From: Gymnorhina tibicen
Lineage: Eukaryota > Chordata > Aves > Passeriformes > Artamidae
DNA: 64,000 bases
Direction: 5' to 3'
Assembly: GCA_013399875.1 (NCBI GenBank)
Contig: VXAZ01007590.1
Span: 261,216 to 325,215, forward strand
The translations under genes were made by a program, and so were the position numbers. Each line of letters begins with the position of its first letter. Position 1 is the first letter of the stretch. Positions 1 to 13,358 of this stretch are shown piece by piece. The notes beneath the pieces are model-generated. The model ran no database searches. It had not been told where the DNA came from and worked only from the letters and a program-made list of their open reading frames with translations.

Positions 1-568
1 TGGTATAATCTCATCTTCAGTGTGCAGTTCTGGACTGCACAATTTAAGGTTGTTAAGTCCTTGAATGCAACCAGCGGAGGGCAGCAAAGCTGGTGAAAGG
101 CTGGAAGGCATGTCCTGCAAGTAATGGCTGAGGAACTTGGGTTTATCTAGTTTGGAGAAAAGGACACTGGGGGAGGAAGGGGAGGCGATCTCATTGCTAT
201 CTACAGCTTCCTGAGGAGGGGAAGCGAGAGGGAAGTGCTGAGCATTTCCCTCTACTAATCAGTGATGGGTCACAGGAACAGTTGAAAGATTTAACGGGGA
301 GGTTTAGACTGCATATTAGAAGTAATTTCTTTACCAAGAGGGTGTTTGTTCAAGCATCCTGGAAGAAGCTTCCTAGAGAGGCAGTCAATGCCCCAAGCCT
401 GTCAATGTTTCCAGAGGCATTTGAACAGTGCCCTTACAACATGAGCTAACTTGGTGAGCCCTGAATTGATCAGGCAGCTGGATGATTGTTGTAGGTCCCT
501 TTTGACAGAAATATTCTATTCTATTCTATTCTATTCTATTCTATTCTATTCTATTCTATTCTATTCTA
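1..568 (+). mobile_element. CR1 LINE 3' end with pentamer tail, cut by window edge
   Basis: A non-LTR retrotransposon relic of the CR1 family in sense orientation. The first 130 bases resemble the part of CR1 ORF2 just after the reverse transcriptase. The familiar order then follows: a 'gctggtgaaagg' block, a 'cttcctgaggag' block, 'tttctttaccaagagggt', and a final 'ggcagctggatgattgttgtaggtccc' type segment, before the 3' UTR breaks into an ATTCT pentamer array. The left end runs out of the window. Reading frames are broken throughout, so it is not active. It shares most of its length with the copy at 12835-13358 at roughly 80 percent by eye. CR1 normally inserts 5'-truncated and without clear target duplications. 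Confidence 0.9.
513..568 (+). repeat. (ATTCT)n pentamer microsatellite, CR1 tail
   Basis: About eleven uninterrupted copies of the ATTCT unit directly follow the CR1 3' UTR. CR1 elements end in short tandem repeats used in target-primed reverse transcription. Here the tail is a pure pentamer rather than the octamer classically described for chicken CR1. Confidence 0.95.
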
Positions 569-3500
569 AGTAATATGTCAGTATATTCCTGCATCTATCT
601 ACTTAGAAAAAGTATATGCTAAGCTTTCACTTAAGAGGTACATTTAAAAAAAAAAATAATAATCCTGATGAGGTGTTTAATCAGTAAGGTGTAAAAGGAG
701 ATGTTACAAGTAAAAGTAATTTTGCAAAATTAATGTAGTGAGAATGTCTACCAGTAATACTTCTCCCAGTAAAGGACACTAGTAACACTTCTTATATATT
801 GAATACAGTAGTGGAGGCTGCCGGAATAAATAAGTTTTAAAGGGTGTAAATAAAGGCAAAATTTCAATCTAGTCTACAAACTGAAAAAGCTCTGAGACAC
901 AATTTAGGAATTGATATTCATAAAAACATTTGGTTCTGCTTCTGCTCTGATCCTTGTAGGTTTTATAAGCACGCTCGGCTGACTTTTCATAGTTACCATG
1001 GTATATACTCACTTCAACGAGAAGACAGTCAAACCCTTCCCTCGAATTTAAAGTCTTTACACTACTGCTTATTTTCATTTTTCTACATCTCCCTCTTTTC
1101 TTAGGCCTTTTTCTTGTACCTTGAGTTCTCTTCCTGATCATGAGATTAAACTGAAATTAGCGTCTACCTAATTAATGTCAGTTACTATATATACACTCAT
1201 TTCAATCAAAATTAAATTATAATCAAAACTTTGTCAAATAGTAAACTTTGTGTTGTCTTTCCAAACTTACCATCTGTTTTCAAATTAAATTTGTTATTAG
1301 CTTATCAATCAAAATATGATTGGTCACAAACAAATCACAACAAACACAATGATTGTATATTTCAGGGTAATTCATGAAGTCCTACATTTTAGCATATCTG
1401 CATTCTGATGTACTTGTGTATATCTCCTTGTACATACTTGTACTTAATACACGTATAAATCTTGAGCCTGAGTTTTTCCTGTTTACCTTTCTGAAGCACC
1501 AGATTGAAGTCCATACTATCCACGTTACAAGAAGCTGCAATAAGATATGAAAAAGTTATGGTACCATGTGACAGAAATTCCAAACAGACTATCTGGAAAT
1601 GCTTTTTACCACTTTATTTACAGATATATTTTAATCAAGTCTCCTGTGAGCAAACCTCATCAGATTGAGATCTGTATTGTTTTGAAGGTTTGAATCATTT
1701 ACTAAAGTTGTCTGTTACAGCAGAAATTCACAGGGAAACAAATCTTTTATAAAGACAACATGTCAAGATATCTTTGTATTCTTTATATTTGAAATTTTGC
1801 CAATAGTAAGAAAAAGGGGGAATTGTGACTTTTCAGTGACAGGTAACAGCAATGATACATGGTTATCAGAGACAGAGTTAAATGGTGTACTTTGGGCTTC
1901 ACTACTGAAATTGCAGCAGTGCAACATTCAATGCAGCCAAGTTTACTGAAGGCAGAGCAAATCGCATACATAGCTATCCCTGAGTTAAGTATATTATGCC
2001 ACTGGTCAGACTGAAACATAAGGAAATCTTCTGTTTATTGATGAAAAAATAAAGCTTTTGGAATAACCAATGTGTAATACTGATTCAATTTTCTACCTAA
2101 TAGATTTAAAAGCAATATCTACACTCTAAAGTAATGGAAAATCCCGGAGTAAAGAACAGGCAAGTTTGTCACCAGTTTCATCCGCTGGGAATAAACCACA
2201 TCTAGATTCCCTGAAAAGACTTATTATTATTTTTTTCTCCCAGTGCTCATTGTTGAGTCCCTATGAGTAAAAAATAAACATAAACCTCACTGACAAAAGG
2301 CTACGATTCAGACCCTCTTACAATTGCTGCTTTTCTAGGCTTATTTGTACATGTCAAATATGTATTTACAATAGGTACCAAAACAGAAATATAAGATTTT
2401 TGAAATGGAAAGTATATCTTCTAAATATTCATTCATCATTTACCATTTGATAGGAATTATGAAAAAAATGAAGTGTCTATAGAAAAAAATCTTTTTATTT
2501 TTCATGCTCTTCCATGAATTACCTCTTGCCATATCTAGAGAGAAATCCTCCAAGGAACTGTGAGAAAAAAAACCCCAAACAGTTATTTGTACTTTTTTAA
2601 TGGCATGTTTACATTATTTTATACTTTCACAGCATGGCTTTAACTAGACAAATGCAACGTATGCTTGTATAAGTACAGTGGAAGCCAAATGTTTGATGTT
2701 TTACTGAAAAGGCAAAGAAGAAGAAAATTATAAAAGAATATATAGTAAGTAATAAAATATAAAGCTATTGTATATTTAACTTACCCAATTCCACTCCATT
2801 TCACAGCTTTGGTCTTCCTAATATTCTTACTTCCAATTACTGTCCAGTTACTTTCCACAGCACAAAGATTATCCTCTCCATTTTTCCAAGAATCTACCAA
2901 ATCTTATCAAACCTAGGTTTATTATTTCTAATAGACAGAGACCCCCAGATTCCTGGGGTTTCAGCAGCTGGGCTGGAGGAAGCCTGGGCCTGTAACAGCT
3001 TTCACAGGAGTTGCCTAAACAACAGAGAAGGGGGTTTAGGAAATGTAAATTCCTAAAGTCAGCAAAGAGGTCATTGATGGAGAGGAAATATCAAACACAG
3101 ACATTTTTCTAAAATGGTATTTTGTTCCAAGAATTGATCACTTTATTCTTAAGAGTAATTCCTTTTCCCCTTTATCTGTGACCCTTTTATCTGTGACCCA
3201 GCAACATTTGAACCCTTCAATTGAAATTCTTGACATTTTCTGAAACTGTGTTTCATGGATACATGAAAATAGTGCTAACAATAAAGAAGAAATTTGGGTT
3301 GATTAGAGGTGTCTGCATGTTTTGGTTTTTTATTTTAAGCCTCTAGGACATGGTTCTGTGGTAATATAGACATTTATATATAGATTCAGCTATAAAAATA
3401 GGTACTATAATTACCTTATAGAATTACAAAAACTGGCTCTGTATCCCAGATGATTATCCTGGTTTCAATACATCCTTTCTTTTAGCCTTGATAGATACCA

Positions 3501-6500
3501 GTTCCTTGCACAATATAGGACAACTTTAACAGTAGTTTAACTCTGAAACTAGAGAAAACAATTGCATCAAATGGGGGAGGACAAGCAGGCTAATGAAACA
3601 AATTGCTTTGGTCTTCTCCTGTCATTGAGACAGATACATTCTGAACAGAAGTTATTATTTTTACTATTTTCCAACAGAAAAAAATCTGTGTTGAATGTCT
3701 CTCTATGTTTGTGAACTGCCTTGGATACTTAACAATGCCAGGAATCCTGTGAAATGATTTCTGTGCTACGCACTACATGTCACTTATTCTCTGCAGAATA
3801 ACGTGGTTTCCTGAACAGCATAATTTCAGTTGTGGTAAATGTGATAAAACCAGAGTTAAAACTTGGAAATGCAGTGCCATAGATTCCTGTAAAAAAAGAA
3901 AATTTTAAAAAGTGGATATAAGACTGAGTTGTTATAAATTCAAAAAGCTCCTTTTTGTTCCTGAGACTCAATATTGTTTTTGAAAAACTGTCATCTTTTT
4001 CATCCCATAGCAAGGATATGTAATTCCACAGTTAGGATATGGACATGCTTACTTGACTTTATAGACTCAATTGGTATGGGATAGTTTGTTATCTATTTCC
4101 TAATTTTCAAAGCAACCCGTTCTGATTACAACAAGACTGTAAAACTCTGCCTCTGTTCTCTTTGAGCTGCACAACTCATTCAGGTCATATATCTGATGAA
4201 ACAAGTTGCCTTTTGGAATCTTCAGGCCTAAGAGTGTGAATATTACATATGATGTTGATAACGAAACACAAACACTGATTGTTTTGGATCCATTTTGCAA
4301 TCACTGTATCAACAGAAAAAATATTTCCTTCATCATAAATGTTAAAAAAAGAACTCATGAGCAAGATCACTTATTCTCTGCTTAGTCTAGTATCCTATGT
4401 GATTTTTTTTTCCTTAGGAGCTGAATGGCAAAAGTAACTTAAACAGCTCTAAACATCCCTAACCAGTGATTTAATGTTTTCCAATGCTGAGCTACTATTG
4501 GATTCTGAGTATTCCTATTTGAGTACTCAGCATGAATGAAAATGATATTACTTCATTAGGTGTCTGAATATGGATATAAGATACTAATTCTGACACTTTC
4601 TAAAAAAGAAATGTCCATTGTTTTGGTTAGTCAAACATTTTAATGTAGGGAAATGCCTTTTAGGGAAAAATTTTAGAAAGACGCTTCTGAAAAGTTTATT
4701 GATTGTTATGAAGTTAAACACTTTGGTCTTTATTCAACCCATATGTTTTTGTGTTAATTTTCTTCAGAACTAGAAACTCTTGCCATTTGTGATTATACTT
4801 TGTTACATCCAAAATAAACTGCTTCTGTAGAGATTTCAGTTGTATTGTCTTCAAATGACAAAATATGATACACTGACTATCTGTACATCCAGCACCAAGA
4901 AAGGCAAGGCTTACAAAGGGAAAAACATCCAAATACCATAACCTGCAAATGTTTTTCTGGTCCTAAATTCATTACCTGTAAAATTCTTCTTAGTTATTTA
5001 AATCTCTCATGACCAAATGAAAGGCTACACTTGCAAAAATCATGTGATAGTCTTTGTTTAGTTGCCGTATCAATGTTGTATTTGTAGTTGCATGACATGA
5101 CTTTATAATACCTTTAGACACAGCTCTAATTAAAACATTTATTCCCATTTCTTTAATAACGTATTGAAGATCTCATTGATTAATACTCAATGTTGATTTT
5201 CCGTGGAACAATATGTAGTATTGCTATTTGTTCAGACATTTCTCTAGGGCTTGTATAGAATATACTTTATTAACTTTCTAAATGGCATATTCCTTTCCAA
5301 AATATCAAGACACATCAGTTCTGGTACTAATGGTCATTATGGCATTTTATGCATTTCACTTGTCTCATGGTGAAAACCTTTATGCATTTTCATAAGCTAA
5401 CCTAGAATAAAGCTTGAAAACTGAGTAAAAGTCCTCTTGTTAAGAGGCTTCTTCGAAGACTGATGCAAATGCAAACAGTGTTGTCCTTTCGATGATTTAT
5501 GTCAAGGATTTGCTAAAGTTTAAGGATGAGCTGTATGGCTGAAAGATGTAAGGTTTAATGGAGTGTGTATTGCAAGTAGGGCATCAAGTACGAGAGCTTA
5601 GAGGACAGTGGTTCTTGATAAACGTATTTTTATCTGTCACAGTAAGAGGGAAAAGAAGTTAATGCCTTTCACTTTGCTAATAGATTTTCTTTATTAAATC
5701 TGTGACCTAAGTTAGATGTATGGGAAAATCTAGGCAAATATATTTGTAATACTTTACCATGTCTATTTTATTTGCTTGATTTTTTTCATCCTTTTTTACT
5801 TTGAATATGGTCTTCTGACTTGGGAAATTACGTAGGGATTCATCACATACATAAGAACAATCCAGACCTCAAGTTTTGTTGTGTTTACCCAAAAGGAAAA
5901 GTAATTATTTCTGAGGTGGTAAAACGCATGTCTTTTCAATTACTTCCAGTATAACACAGTTCTAGGATGCAGGAGGACATAACAGTCCTTGTATTTTTCT
6001 CTGATGATCACAAAGTTTTTGTGCATTCTCACACTTCTTTACAGGGTTGACAAATCGCTCACAAGAGCTTATGGCACAGCTAAAGCATTGCAACTTTTTT
6101 TGCTAGGAAAGCTTTGTATTTCTCTCCAGCTTGGAGGAGTGTCCCTCTTGCTCATTTTGCTTCACAAGGCAGACACTGAGCAGAACTTTATTCTTATTGA
6201 TCTATCATTTGCAGTAATTGCCTAACACCTGACTTGGCCTAATGTATACAAATATACATTGTAAGATGTATATTTTTACATCTTCCATTATATTCTGTTT
6301 TGAGAGAGAATCTCTAACAACTCTATTGCATTCTAAGTTATTGCCATATTATGTTGCAAGTCAAACCTTACTTCCTATTATTAATTTCTAAAATTTGACT
6401 CAGTCTATCTTAAATCTGAAGGAACAATCCAGTTCTCCATGCAAAAAAAAAATCAAATGTAGTATAAAAATGCCTACAAGCTGCTAGGCATCAAAACATA

Positions 6501-7350
6501 ATTGTCTTTTGATCAATATTCATAGTCACTAACACTGAAAGGTTTAATACTGCCTTACCACACAGTATATTTTAGAGTTAACAAATACAATTATCAGTAT
6601 TATACTTTTGGAGAAGAATTTCAAGGGCTGTTAATCCCTTTAGCTTCTGTCTCAAAAATAGTAAAAGTATGGATCTTTGAAAAGTATTGTTGCTCATATA
6701 CATATAGTTCAGACATTTTTACATGGTGTTTTTACAGAAAAAGTTGCATTCTGTATACAGAAAAAAAATGAAACAAGTACAAAACAAAAAGAAGGCCATC
6801 ATTGAAGAAAATAGACAGAAGAAATAATGAGGAACGAGAAGGGAACTATCACTTGTGTTTTTTTCTTCCAGATCTCATGAAGAAAGGATGTGAATATGTT
6901 TCGTTTGCTTTTTAAAGTGAAGCTGGACAAACAAATTCAGAGCATTAGGCCTGTAATTCTTAATCATATTAATCTATTTTACTGTCATGTTTTAAATGTT
7001 CATCCTTCTGACTGATTTATGTTTGAAATGTTACCTTAGGTCTTTCTAAACCATTGAAAGTATATTTATAAAGTTATTTCCATGTCTCCCATCAGGTTTT
7101 GCTGTTTGTTTGGGTTCTTTTCTCCTTAGCTATCTGTGCTTTCTTTCTTGTAATTTTCATCCCACGTGTTTCTGACATTGCCTATTTTTAGGGGAACTAG
7201 AGACCAAAAAATGGAACTTTTCCCTCCATTTGTTATATTAACCTAGAAGTTGAACAATCCAGACTTGCGTTACAATGATTTTATAAATTTAAACCCCACT
7301 TATTTTCTGTATCTTTAATAATGTAACAACCCAAACTGTGTACAAAATTT
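569..7350. other. Unannotated AT-rich single-copy stretch
   Basis: No gene, LINE or LTR is recognised here. Open frames reach at most about 90 codons with no family resemblance. It holds short A and T runs and a near-perfect direct repeat at 3169-3199. Confidence 0.6.
3169..3199. repeat. Two-copy direct repeat, about 15 bp
   Basis: The phrase 'tttatctgtgaccc' occurs twice back to back with one or two base differences at the junction, consistent with a replication-slippage duplication. Confidence 0.8.
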
Positions 7351-7460
7351 CACAGAATCACAGAATCAGTAAGGCTGGAACGAACCACTGGAAGTCATCT
7401 AGTCCAACTTCTGTGCTCAAGCAGGGCCCCCTAGACCATGTTACTTAGGATCACATGATA
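7351..7460 (-). mobile_element. CR1 LINE 3' terminal fragment
   Basis: Read on the plus strand it starts 'cacagaatcacagaatcag' and goes on through 'aaggctggaa', 'tcatctagtccaactt' and 'caagcaggg'. This is the reverse complement of the canonical CR1 3' end, including two units of its octamer-type tail. Only about 110 bp remain, so it is strongly 5'-truncated. Homology fades near 7460. Confidence 0.9.
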
Positions 7461-9354
7461 GCAAAGATAATTTTGTATTATGAGAACTCACTGAAAGAAA
7501 AATCAATTGCCTGAAACAACATTTTTTGGTGAGCTCTAAAAAAACAACAACAATTTGTTGGAACACAGAGCAAAATTTGACATTTGATGTGTCCAAGTTA
7601 ATGCTGTGAATTCCCAAGAGATAGAGTGCTGAGCAGGTAAACAAAAATGTTTTGCAAATCTGACTGGCACCTCTCAGCTGTTTCTCTAGGGATATCTTCA
7701 GTATAACTTACCAATAAGATACATCATTTCAGGATGATATTTATTCTCTTTTGAAAGCTGTAATTATTGAATCAACTAACAGCTTTTTTTTCTCATGGAG
7801 GCCTGATTAGTTTCCTTATTTAAAAACTCAAGCATTAGCTCAAAATAAGACACCATTGAAAACCAGAATAGTTTTGATGAAGTCCGTTGATGGATGTTGA
7901 CATAATCATCAAGAGTCATTTAATTAAATAGAAAACTGAAATCAATAAATTGAAGCTTGCCAGAAGTTATATAAATGACACGAGAAATCCTGTACTAAAA
8001 ATTAATTTTCAAAAATAACAAAATATACTTTGAGCTAGAAATAAAGATCACTCATTCATCCTAATTGAGTAGATTTACAATTCTTTTTTATTCTATAAGT
8101 AGTTAATAGTGTGATGACATTCATAGGATTTTTATTGTACAGAAAATAGTGCATAAGATTTAAATTGTATGGAAATACGTAATGACTAAATACAAAACTG
8201 TATACAGGATTATGTTAAGAATAGAACTTGATCGTATCTTTTTCATAATAATCGTGTGGAACTGGAAGTATGAATCTGTCAAGCTATAGTCTCTAAACTA
8301 GCCATGACTATAGGCATGATCTTCATAGGTCATTGTCTTTAGAGTCCATGAAAGGTATGGTCACTGACCTCTGTGCTAGTCCATCAACACTCTGAATTCA
8401 CCATTATGATAGATGCTTTGTGGATTAAATAGTTATATGTGCATGTGCATATGTTTTCAGTAAAGGAGACAGTACTAAGTAAACTGCTGGCACAATTTCA
8501 AAATTTCAGTTAAAAACAGAAAAAGAAAAAGGAAGTCTTCTTGGTATTAAAATACCTAAAACATCTAACTTCACATGCAACATTTTGATTACAGAGTTTG
8601 GCTTAAAAATGAGTATAATAAGTAAACGGTATCAGATTTTGCTTTAAGAAAGTATTGTATAGTGTTGTTACCTCACAGTGGATCTCCCTTTCCTATAAAC
8701 CTTAAGGTTTGGATGGTATGGTACCTTAAGGTATGGACACCTAAACATTTTTTTGCTATTTTTAATGTTCTTCTGTTCATACTTGATTGAAATTATATCA
8801 ATAGGGAATATTTGAAGGATACATACTCCAGATTCGAGCTTATGAAGAAATTCTCCTGCTCCTGGTGACCTGCCACATAGTTCTGTTCTGCTGAAATTAC
8901 TGTATTGTGCCACAAAGAAGCAAGATTCTTTGAGATATTACAGTCAGCTTCATAATGAGGCAGTTTATTGAGACTAGATTAAGGGGACCTCAGACCTATC
9001 ATTAATCATTAATTTGAAATTGTTTAAAGTTATAAAAGAGAAAAAAAAGGGTTAGAATATGAGCTAGAACTGAAAAAAATTTCCCACTCAGTGTCCAGCA
9101 TTTTTTCATAGTGTCACATCTTACCTTTCGCTTCCTCTAATTTCTATATTGCATTCTGGCATTGCTTATGTTAACAAATTGAAATTTAAAATGCAGTGTT
9201 TGAGGCCTCTCATTCACTAGGGAATTGTTCAAAACTAATAAGGATGACAGTATTTAGCCAATAGAAATAACCATGATCTGCTTCCAAAAAAACCCCAAGA
9301 CCAATTAGGAGTACTAATTGCTTTCCTAAGTAGCAGAAAGAATGAAAACAAACC
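7461..9354. other. Unannotated AT-rich stretch
   Basis: No gene or transposon is recognised. Only short AT-rich single-copy sequence is seen up to the LTR that begins at 9361. Confidence 0.6.
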
Positions 9355-9360
9355 AAGTGG
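9355..9360. repeat. Left target-site duplication (AAGTGG) of the 9361 LTR
   Basis: AAGTGG recurs at 9681-9686 immediately after the LTR end. The following bases are also similar (TATGG against TTATGG), so the exact left boundary could lie a few bases further right. Confidence 0.7.
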
Positions 9361-9680
9361 TATGGGGAAAGATAAGAAGCACATGGCAGCACAGACCCTG
9401 GGGGGAGGAGGTGTCACTCGGCAGAGCCCTACAGAGACCAGCCTACCAGAAGCTGACAGGCGGGTGAACAGTGCGTGATCACCCCACAGAAGGACATTTA
9501 GAAGGCGCTTTGCTGATGTGGCGATGTGGGATAGGTCGCTCAGTGCGAATTGCCATGTAAGGAAATACTGTGCCTTAAAGAAGTGTATAAAACCAACTCG
9601 TTTCTTTGAATAAACGATTCAGATCCAGGAACCAGATTCAGATCCAGATTCAGATTCAGTCTGAGTTTCAATCACCGACA
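9361..9680 (+). mobile_element. Short solo LTR, ERVK-like, with 6-bp target duplication
   Basis: A 320-bp block clearly richer in GC than its surroundings. It holds a TATA box (TATAAAA, 9586-9592) and a poly(A) signal (AATAAA, 9609-9614) 17 bp downstream of the TATA box, in plus orientation. It ends in CCGACA, matching the usual CA end of an LTR. Its first bases are TATGGGG, best read as a decayed TGTGGGG start. The flanks carry the same hexamer, AAGTGG, at 9355-9360 and 9681-9686. A 6-bp duplication and a short LTR fit class II (ERVK-type) endogenous retroviruses. No internal region follows, so this is a solo LTR left by recombination. The ERVK assignment is inference; the terminal and duplication pattern is seen directly. 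Confidence 0.78.
9586..9614 (+). promoter_or_regulatory. LTR TATA box and poly(A) signal
   Basis: TATAAAA at 9586-9592 and AATAAA at 9609-9614 lie in the order and orientation expected of a U3-R junction. A CAGATTC-type imperfect repeat follows at about 9618-9660. Confidence 0.7.
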
Positions 9681-9686
9681 AAGTGG

Positions 9687-12600
9687 TTATGGTTTTATTT
9701 GTGCTTTCAAATCTTACCGTGTTAAGATGTCTTTCACAGTGTTTTGATGAGTCCACTCAATATAGGTTTTACAAAATGAATCACCAAATGAGAATGCTTG
9801 TCACTACAAGGTTAAAATGCTTTGCATTAGATTCCCCTTCTGTTTGCTTTAGAGGCTTTTGGAGAACACTTGCTCTTCCTTTAAGTTCGAAATATATTAG
9901 TCATGGGACATCACTTAGCATATTTACTTGACTACAGCGTGTCAAGAAGAGTAAAAGACTCAGAGCAGAAAAAGGAAGTAACTTTAAGGCTGAAATTATA
10001 AACTAATAGAATAATTACTACTAAATAGATTAATAGTAGAATAGTAGAATAATAAATACTTAAACTTCATACTTTCCTTTAGTCTCCTCAATGCCTATGT
10101 TTCACATTCAGGCATTGATTGCCATATCAAAATATTTTCACTGCACCATAATGCAGGAAGGCACTTTTATTCAACACATGTGACACAGAAGACAATAAAA
10201 GCAATTTTTAAAAATTAATACAGCTTGTCTTCTCTATGAAAAATATTCCAGTTTTATTTTCCTCTTGTTCAAATTCTATTGCCCGAATTACCTGAATGAC
10301 TAGAGCTTGGGAGGAAAAATACAAAAAAATCCCATAAAAACAGAAGGACAGTTGTCATTTCAAGAAATTTTTTGTCAAAAATGGATTGTCTATTACTAGT
10401 CACTGGCATTAGTGAGCAGGTGAACCTTTCACAAGTATACAAATGGATTGACTTTATGGTAGTTATTTGGGGGGTTTATAAAATACAAGGTTCTCTGATG
10501 AGGATTGCAAATTGGCTTGCTAAAAACAAAATTGTTTTAATGAGTTCATAGTCATTAACAAGATTCCACATAGTGTTAGGGGAGGAATGATTTCCCACAA
10601 CCTGTCAGAGAGAAACGATAGTAGAAATACTGCCACAGAAGTAGTGGCAATTACTAAATCAAATAATACGTTCAAAATTTACTCCTGAAAACATTAAAAA
10701 GGAATTTTTTTTTTCAATGACAAAGAGAGAGACTCCAGTATATCATTCAGAGTATGGACTAAATTAATAAAAAAACAACACTTCGTTCTTAAGGTGCTAT
10801 TCTGCATAGATAAAACATAAGGACGTTAAAAGTGAGGTTTTGGCCAAAATAAGGAGTGCTTATCTACAAAATCTGTTAAAGGTGGAGCCCTTTAGGACGG
10901 TCTTGTTTGGTAGAGTAACAAAAGTATGAAAAGTATTAGTTTTGAACAGCTTCTTCTGTTTTCAAGGAGAAAGGTAATAGCTGTAAAAACACGTAGCTAA
11001 ATATTGGTGGAACTCTCTTGAATAAGAAGTATTAGCTCCACAGTAATCACTGAGAATTTTGAATATACCGATTATTTTTGACCAATATTGGTTCATATCT
11101 GAAATAAAATGTCTTTACTGGAAAAAAGAAAGTTATTCCAGAAAAACACCAAACAGTGTATCATGGATAATTTCCATGGATAGGAGAAAATGATTTCAGA
11201 ACTATCTATGACCAGAAATTGTTAAGTAAATACCTTGTGTGGTGTCTATTAGTGGGTCTTTCAGGAGCTCTTTCTCTTCTAGGTTCAGTCCCTAAAATTA
11301 TTGTAGCTGTGACCTAGGTATTTAAAAACTCAGTTGTTATAATACTTTTACATTTGCATATTTATGTTATAGAAACAGTTTTTGTTTCAATAGATATCTT
11401 CCATTGTCTACACACAACACGATAAGGTACATGAGTTAAAATTCAAGGTTTCCAGTACCGTTGGGAACACAATCATATCATAGTCACTATATGTCCTTAG
11501 AACAAAGATAATATAGTATGTTTTACAGCACAGTATGCAGAAGTGTCTTTAAGACAGTGATAATTGAATTAGTTCAGCAACAATACATCCTCTGTAACTT
11601 TTCATAAAACCTCAAGGCTACATAAGAGGCAGAAAGTTTCTGTGGTAGTTGTCTGAGCAACTGACAGCTTTTTCTCCTAGTTTACTTCAATTTTTTTGAT
11701 TTTTCATGGTATTTTCAGTGTCTCTAGGATTTGGACAAATCCCATCTATAAGAAAATAGTAGGAGTGTAGTCCATCTATGTTTTTTCTAAATAAAAATCT
11801 GGAGCTATTGATTACCGTCTTTAACTATTTGTCTTGGTTACTCTTTAGATATTTTAAGAATACACTGAATGAAAACCATCCCAGAGAACATCTTTATTTG
11901 TAAATATAAATACCTGTATGTTATAAATATTGTGCATACCCCTGTTGCAAATATGGAGGAGCCTTTTAATTTTAAATATTTTTTGTGAATTTGCCACTAT
12001 CAAGTTTTTTGTATACTGCAATCTATCTGCCTCAGGCAAAGAAAAGAAGAGGAGAGTCTTTCCAACACCTATTAGTTTCTTCCATATCTCCCTGGGAAAC
12101 AAACAGGTCCAGTTGTTGACATGTAGACCACTAGACCTGGCAAATTATTAAAGAGAAGAAGGAGAGAAGTGCAGAAGTGCTAATTATAAAAACCTGTAAG
12201 CAAACGCAGGAAAAAAAAAGAAAAAAAAGAAAAAAGAACCTTATTAAAAACTCACAACATTGGCACAAGATCATGGAAAAGTATCTGAACAAGTTCAATT
12301 AACTATTACACTGCATCTACCTTTAGTAAGATGCTCAAGCAATCAGGTTGACAGCCATTTTGAAATAAAATTCCTAGCTGTTGAAAGAAAACATATATTT
12401 AATATATTTAATCACAGGTCTTCAGTTTCAGCTGAAGGAAATTGGAAATTCTCATTATCCATTTTCTCTGGGTAGAAAGAGGAAGATTTTTTAATAGCTG
12501 AATATCCAGAAATCTGTTTTTAGAAATGAAAATAGTGAGTTTACTGTCAGACAGAAAGATTTGGATGTAGCACCTAGTTAAGAAGGTAAATAGGAAAACC

Positions 12601-12834
12601 TTTATAGAGCCATATAACCATATTATAACCCTCATTACCTCAAAGAAAAACATTGAAATATATGGAGAAAGATACCAAACAGCTTTTTAGAGCTTTTCAA
12701 TCACCATGAAGAAATTTATTTTATTTTTATTTGATAGATTAACTTGAAGGGAAAATACATGGAAAGTATGATCAGAAGAAATGCAAATAGGTATTTTTGT
12801 TATAAAGATGTCTTATATTTTTTTCTTATTTAAT
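9687..12834. other. Unannotated AT-rich stretch
   Basis: Single-copy AT-rich DNA with no recognised gene. It includes TAGAATAGTAGAATAATA-like simple sequence near 10025-10060 and an A-rich run with scattered G at 12210-12236. Confidence 0.6.
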
Positions 12835-13358
12835 ATTTAAGGTACTTGAATGCATCTGGATGGGGACAAGAAAGCTGGTGAAAGGGCTGGAAGGAATGTT
12901 CTGCGGGGAGTGGCTCAGGATTTTGGGTTTGTCTATTCCCGAGACAAGGAAACTGGGAGACAACCTCATTGCTCTCTACAGCTTCCTGAGGAGATGAAGG
13001 AGAGAGGGATGTGCTGAGCATTTCTCCTTGGTATCTAGTGATAGGACACATGGTTCATAGCTGCATCATAGGAGTTCAGACTGCACATTAGGAGGCATTT
13101 CTTTACCAAGAGGGTGGCACAATACTGGCACAGACATCCTAGAGAGACGGTTAATGCCCCAAAACTGTTAGTGTTTAAGAGGTATTTGGTTAATGCCCTT
13201 AAAAACGTACTTATCTTTTGGTCAACCCTGAGCTGGTCAGGCAGTTGGATGAGATGATCACTGCAGGTCTTTTCCAATGGAATTATTCGGTTCTGTTTAT
13301 TCTATTCTATTCTATTCTATGCTATGCTATGCTATGCTATGCTATGCTATTCTATTCC
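12835..13358 (+). mobile_element. CR1 LINE 3' end with pentamer tail
   Basis: A 5'-truncated CR1 copy in sense orientation. It begins near 'aaggtacttgaatgcatctgg', which aligns with bases 47-75 of the window. It continues through the same landmarks as the first copy ('aagctggtgaaaggg', 'cttcctgaggag', 'tttctttaccaagagggtgg', 'ggtcaggcagttggatgag') and ends in pentamer repeats. Reading frames are broken. Shared wording and tail type place it in the same subfamily as the copy at 1-568. Confidence 0.92.
13299..13358 (+). repeat. Two-variant pentamer array (TATTC)n(TATGC)n
   Basis: About five TATTC-type units are followed by about six TATGC-type units, then a return to TATTC, directly after the CR1 3' UTR. 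The block of variant units implies that one mutated unit spread by slippage after insertion. Confidence 0.93.
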
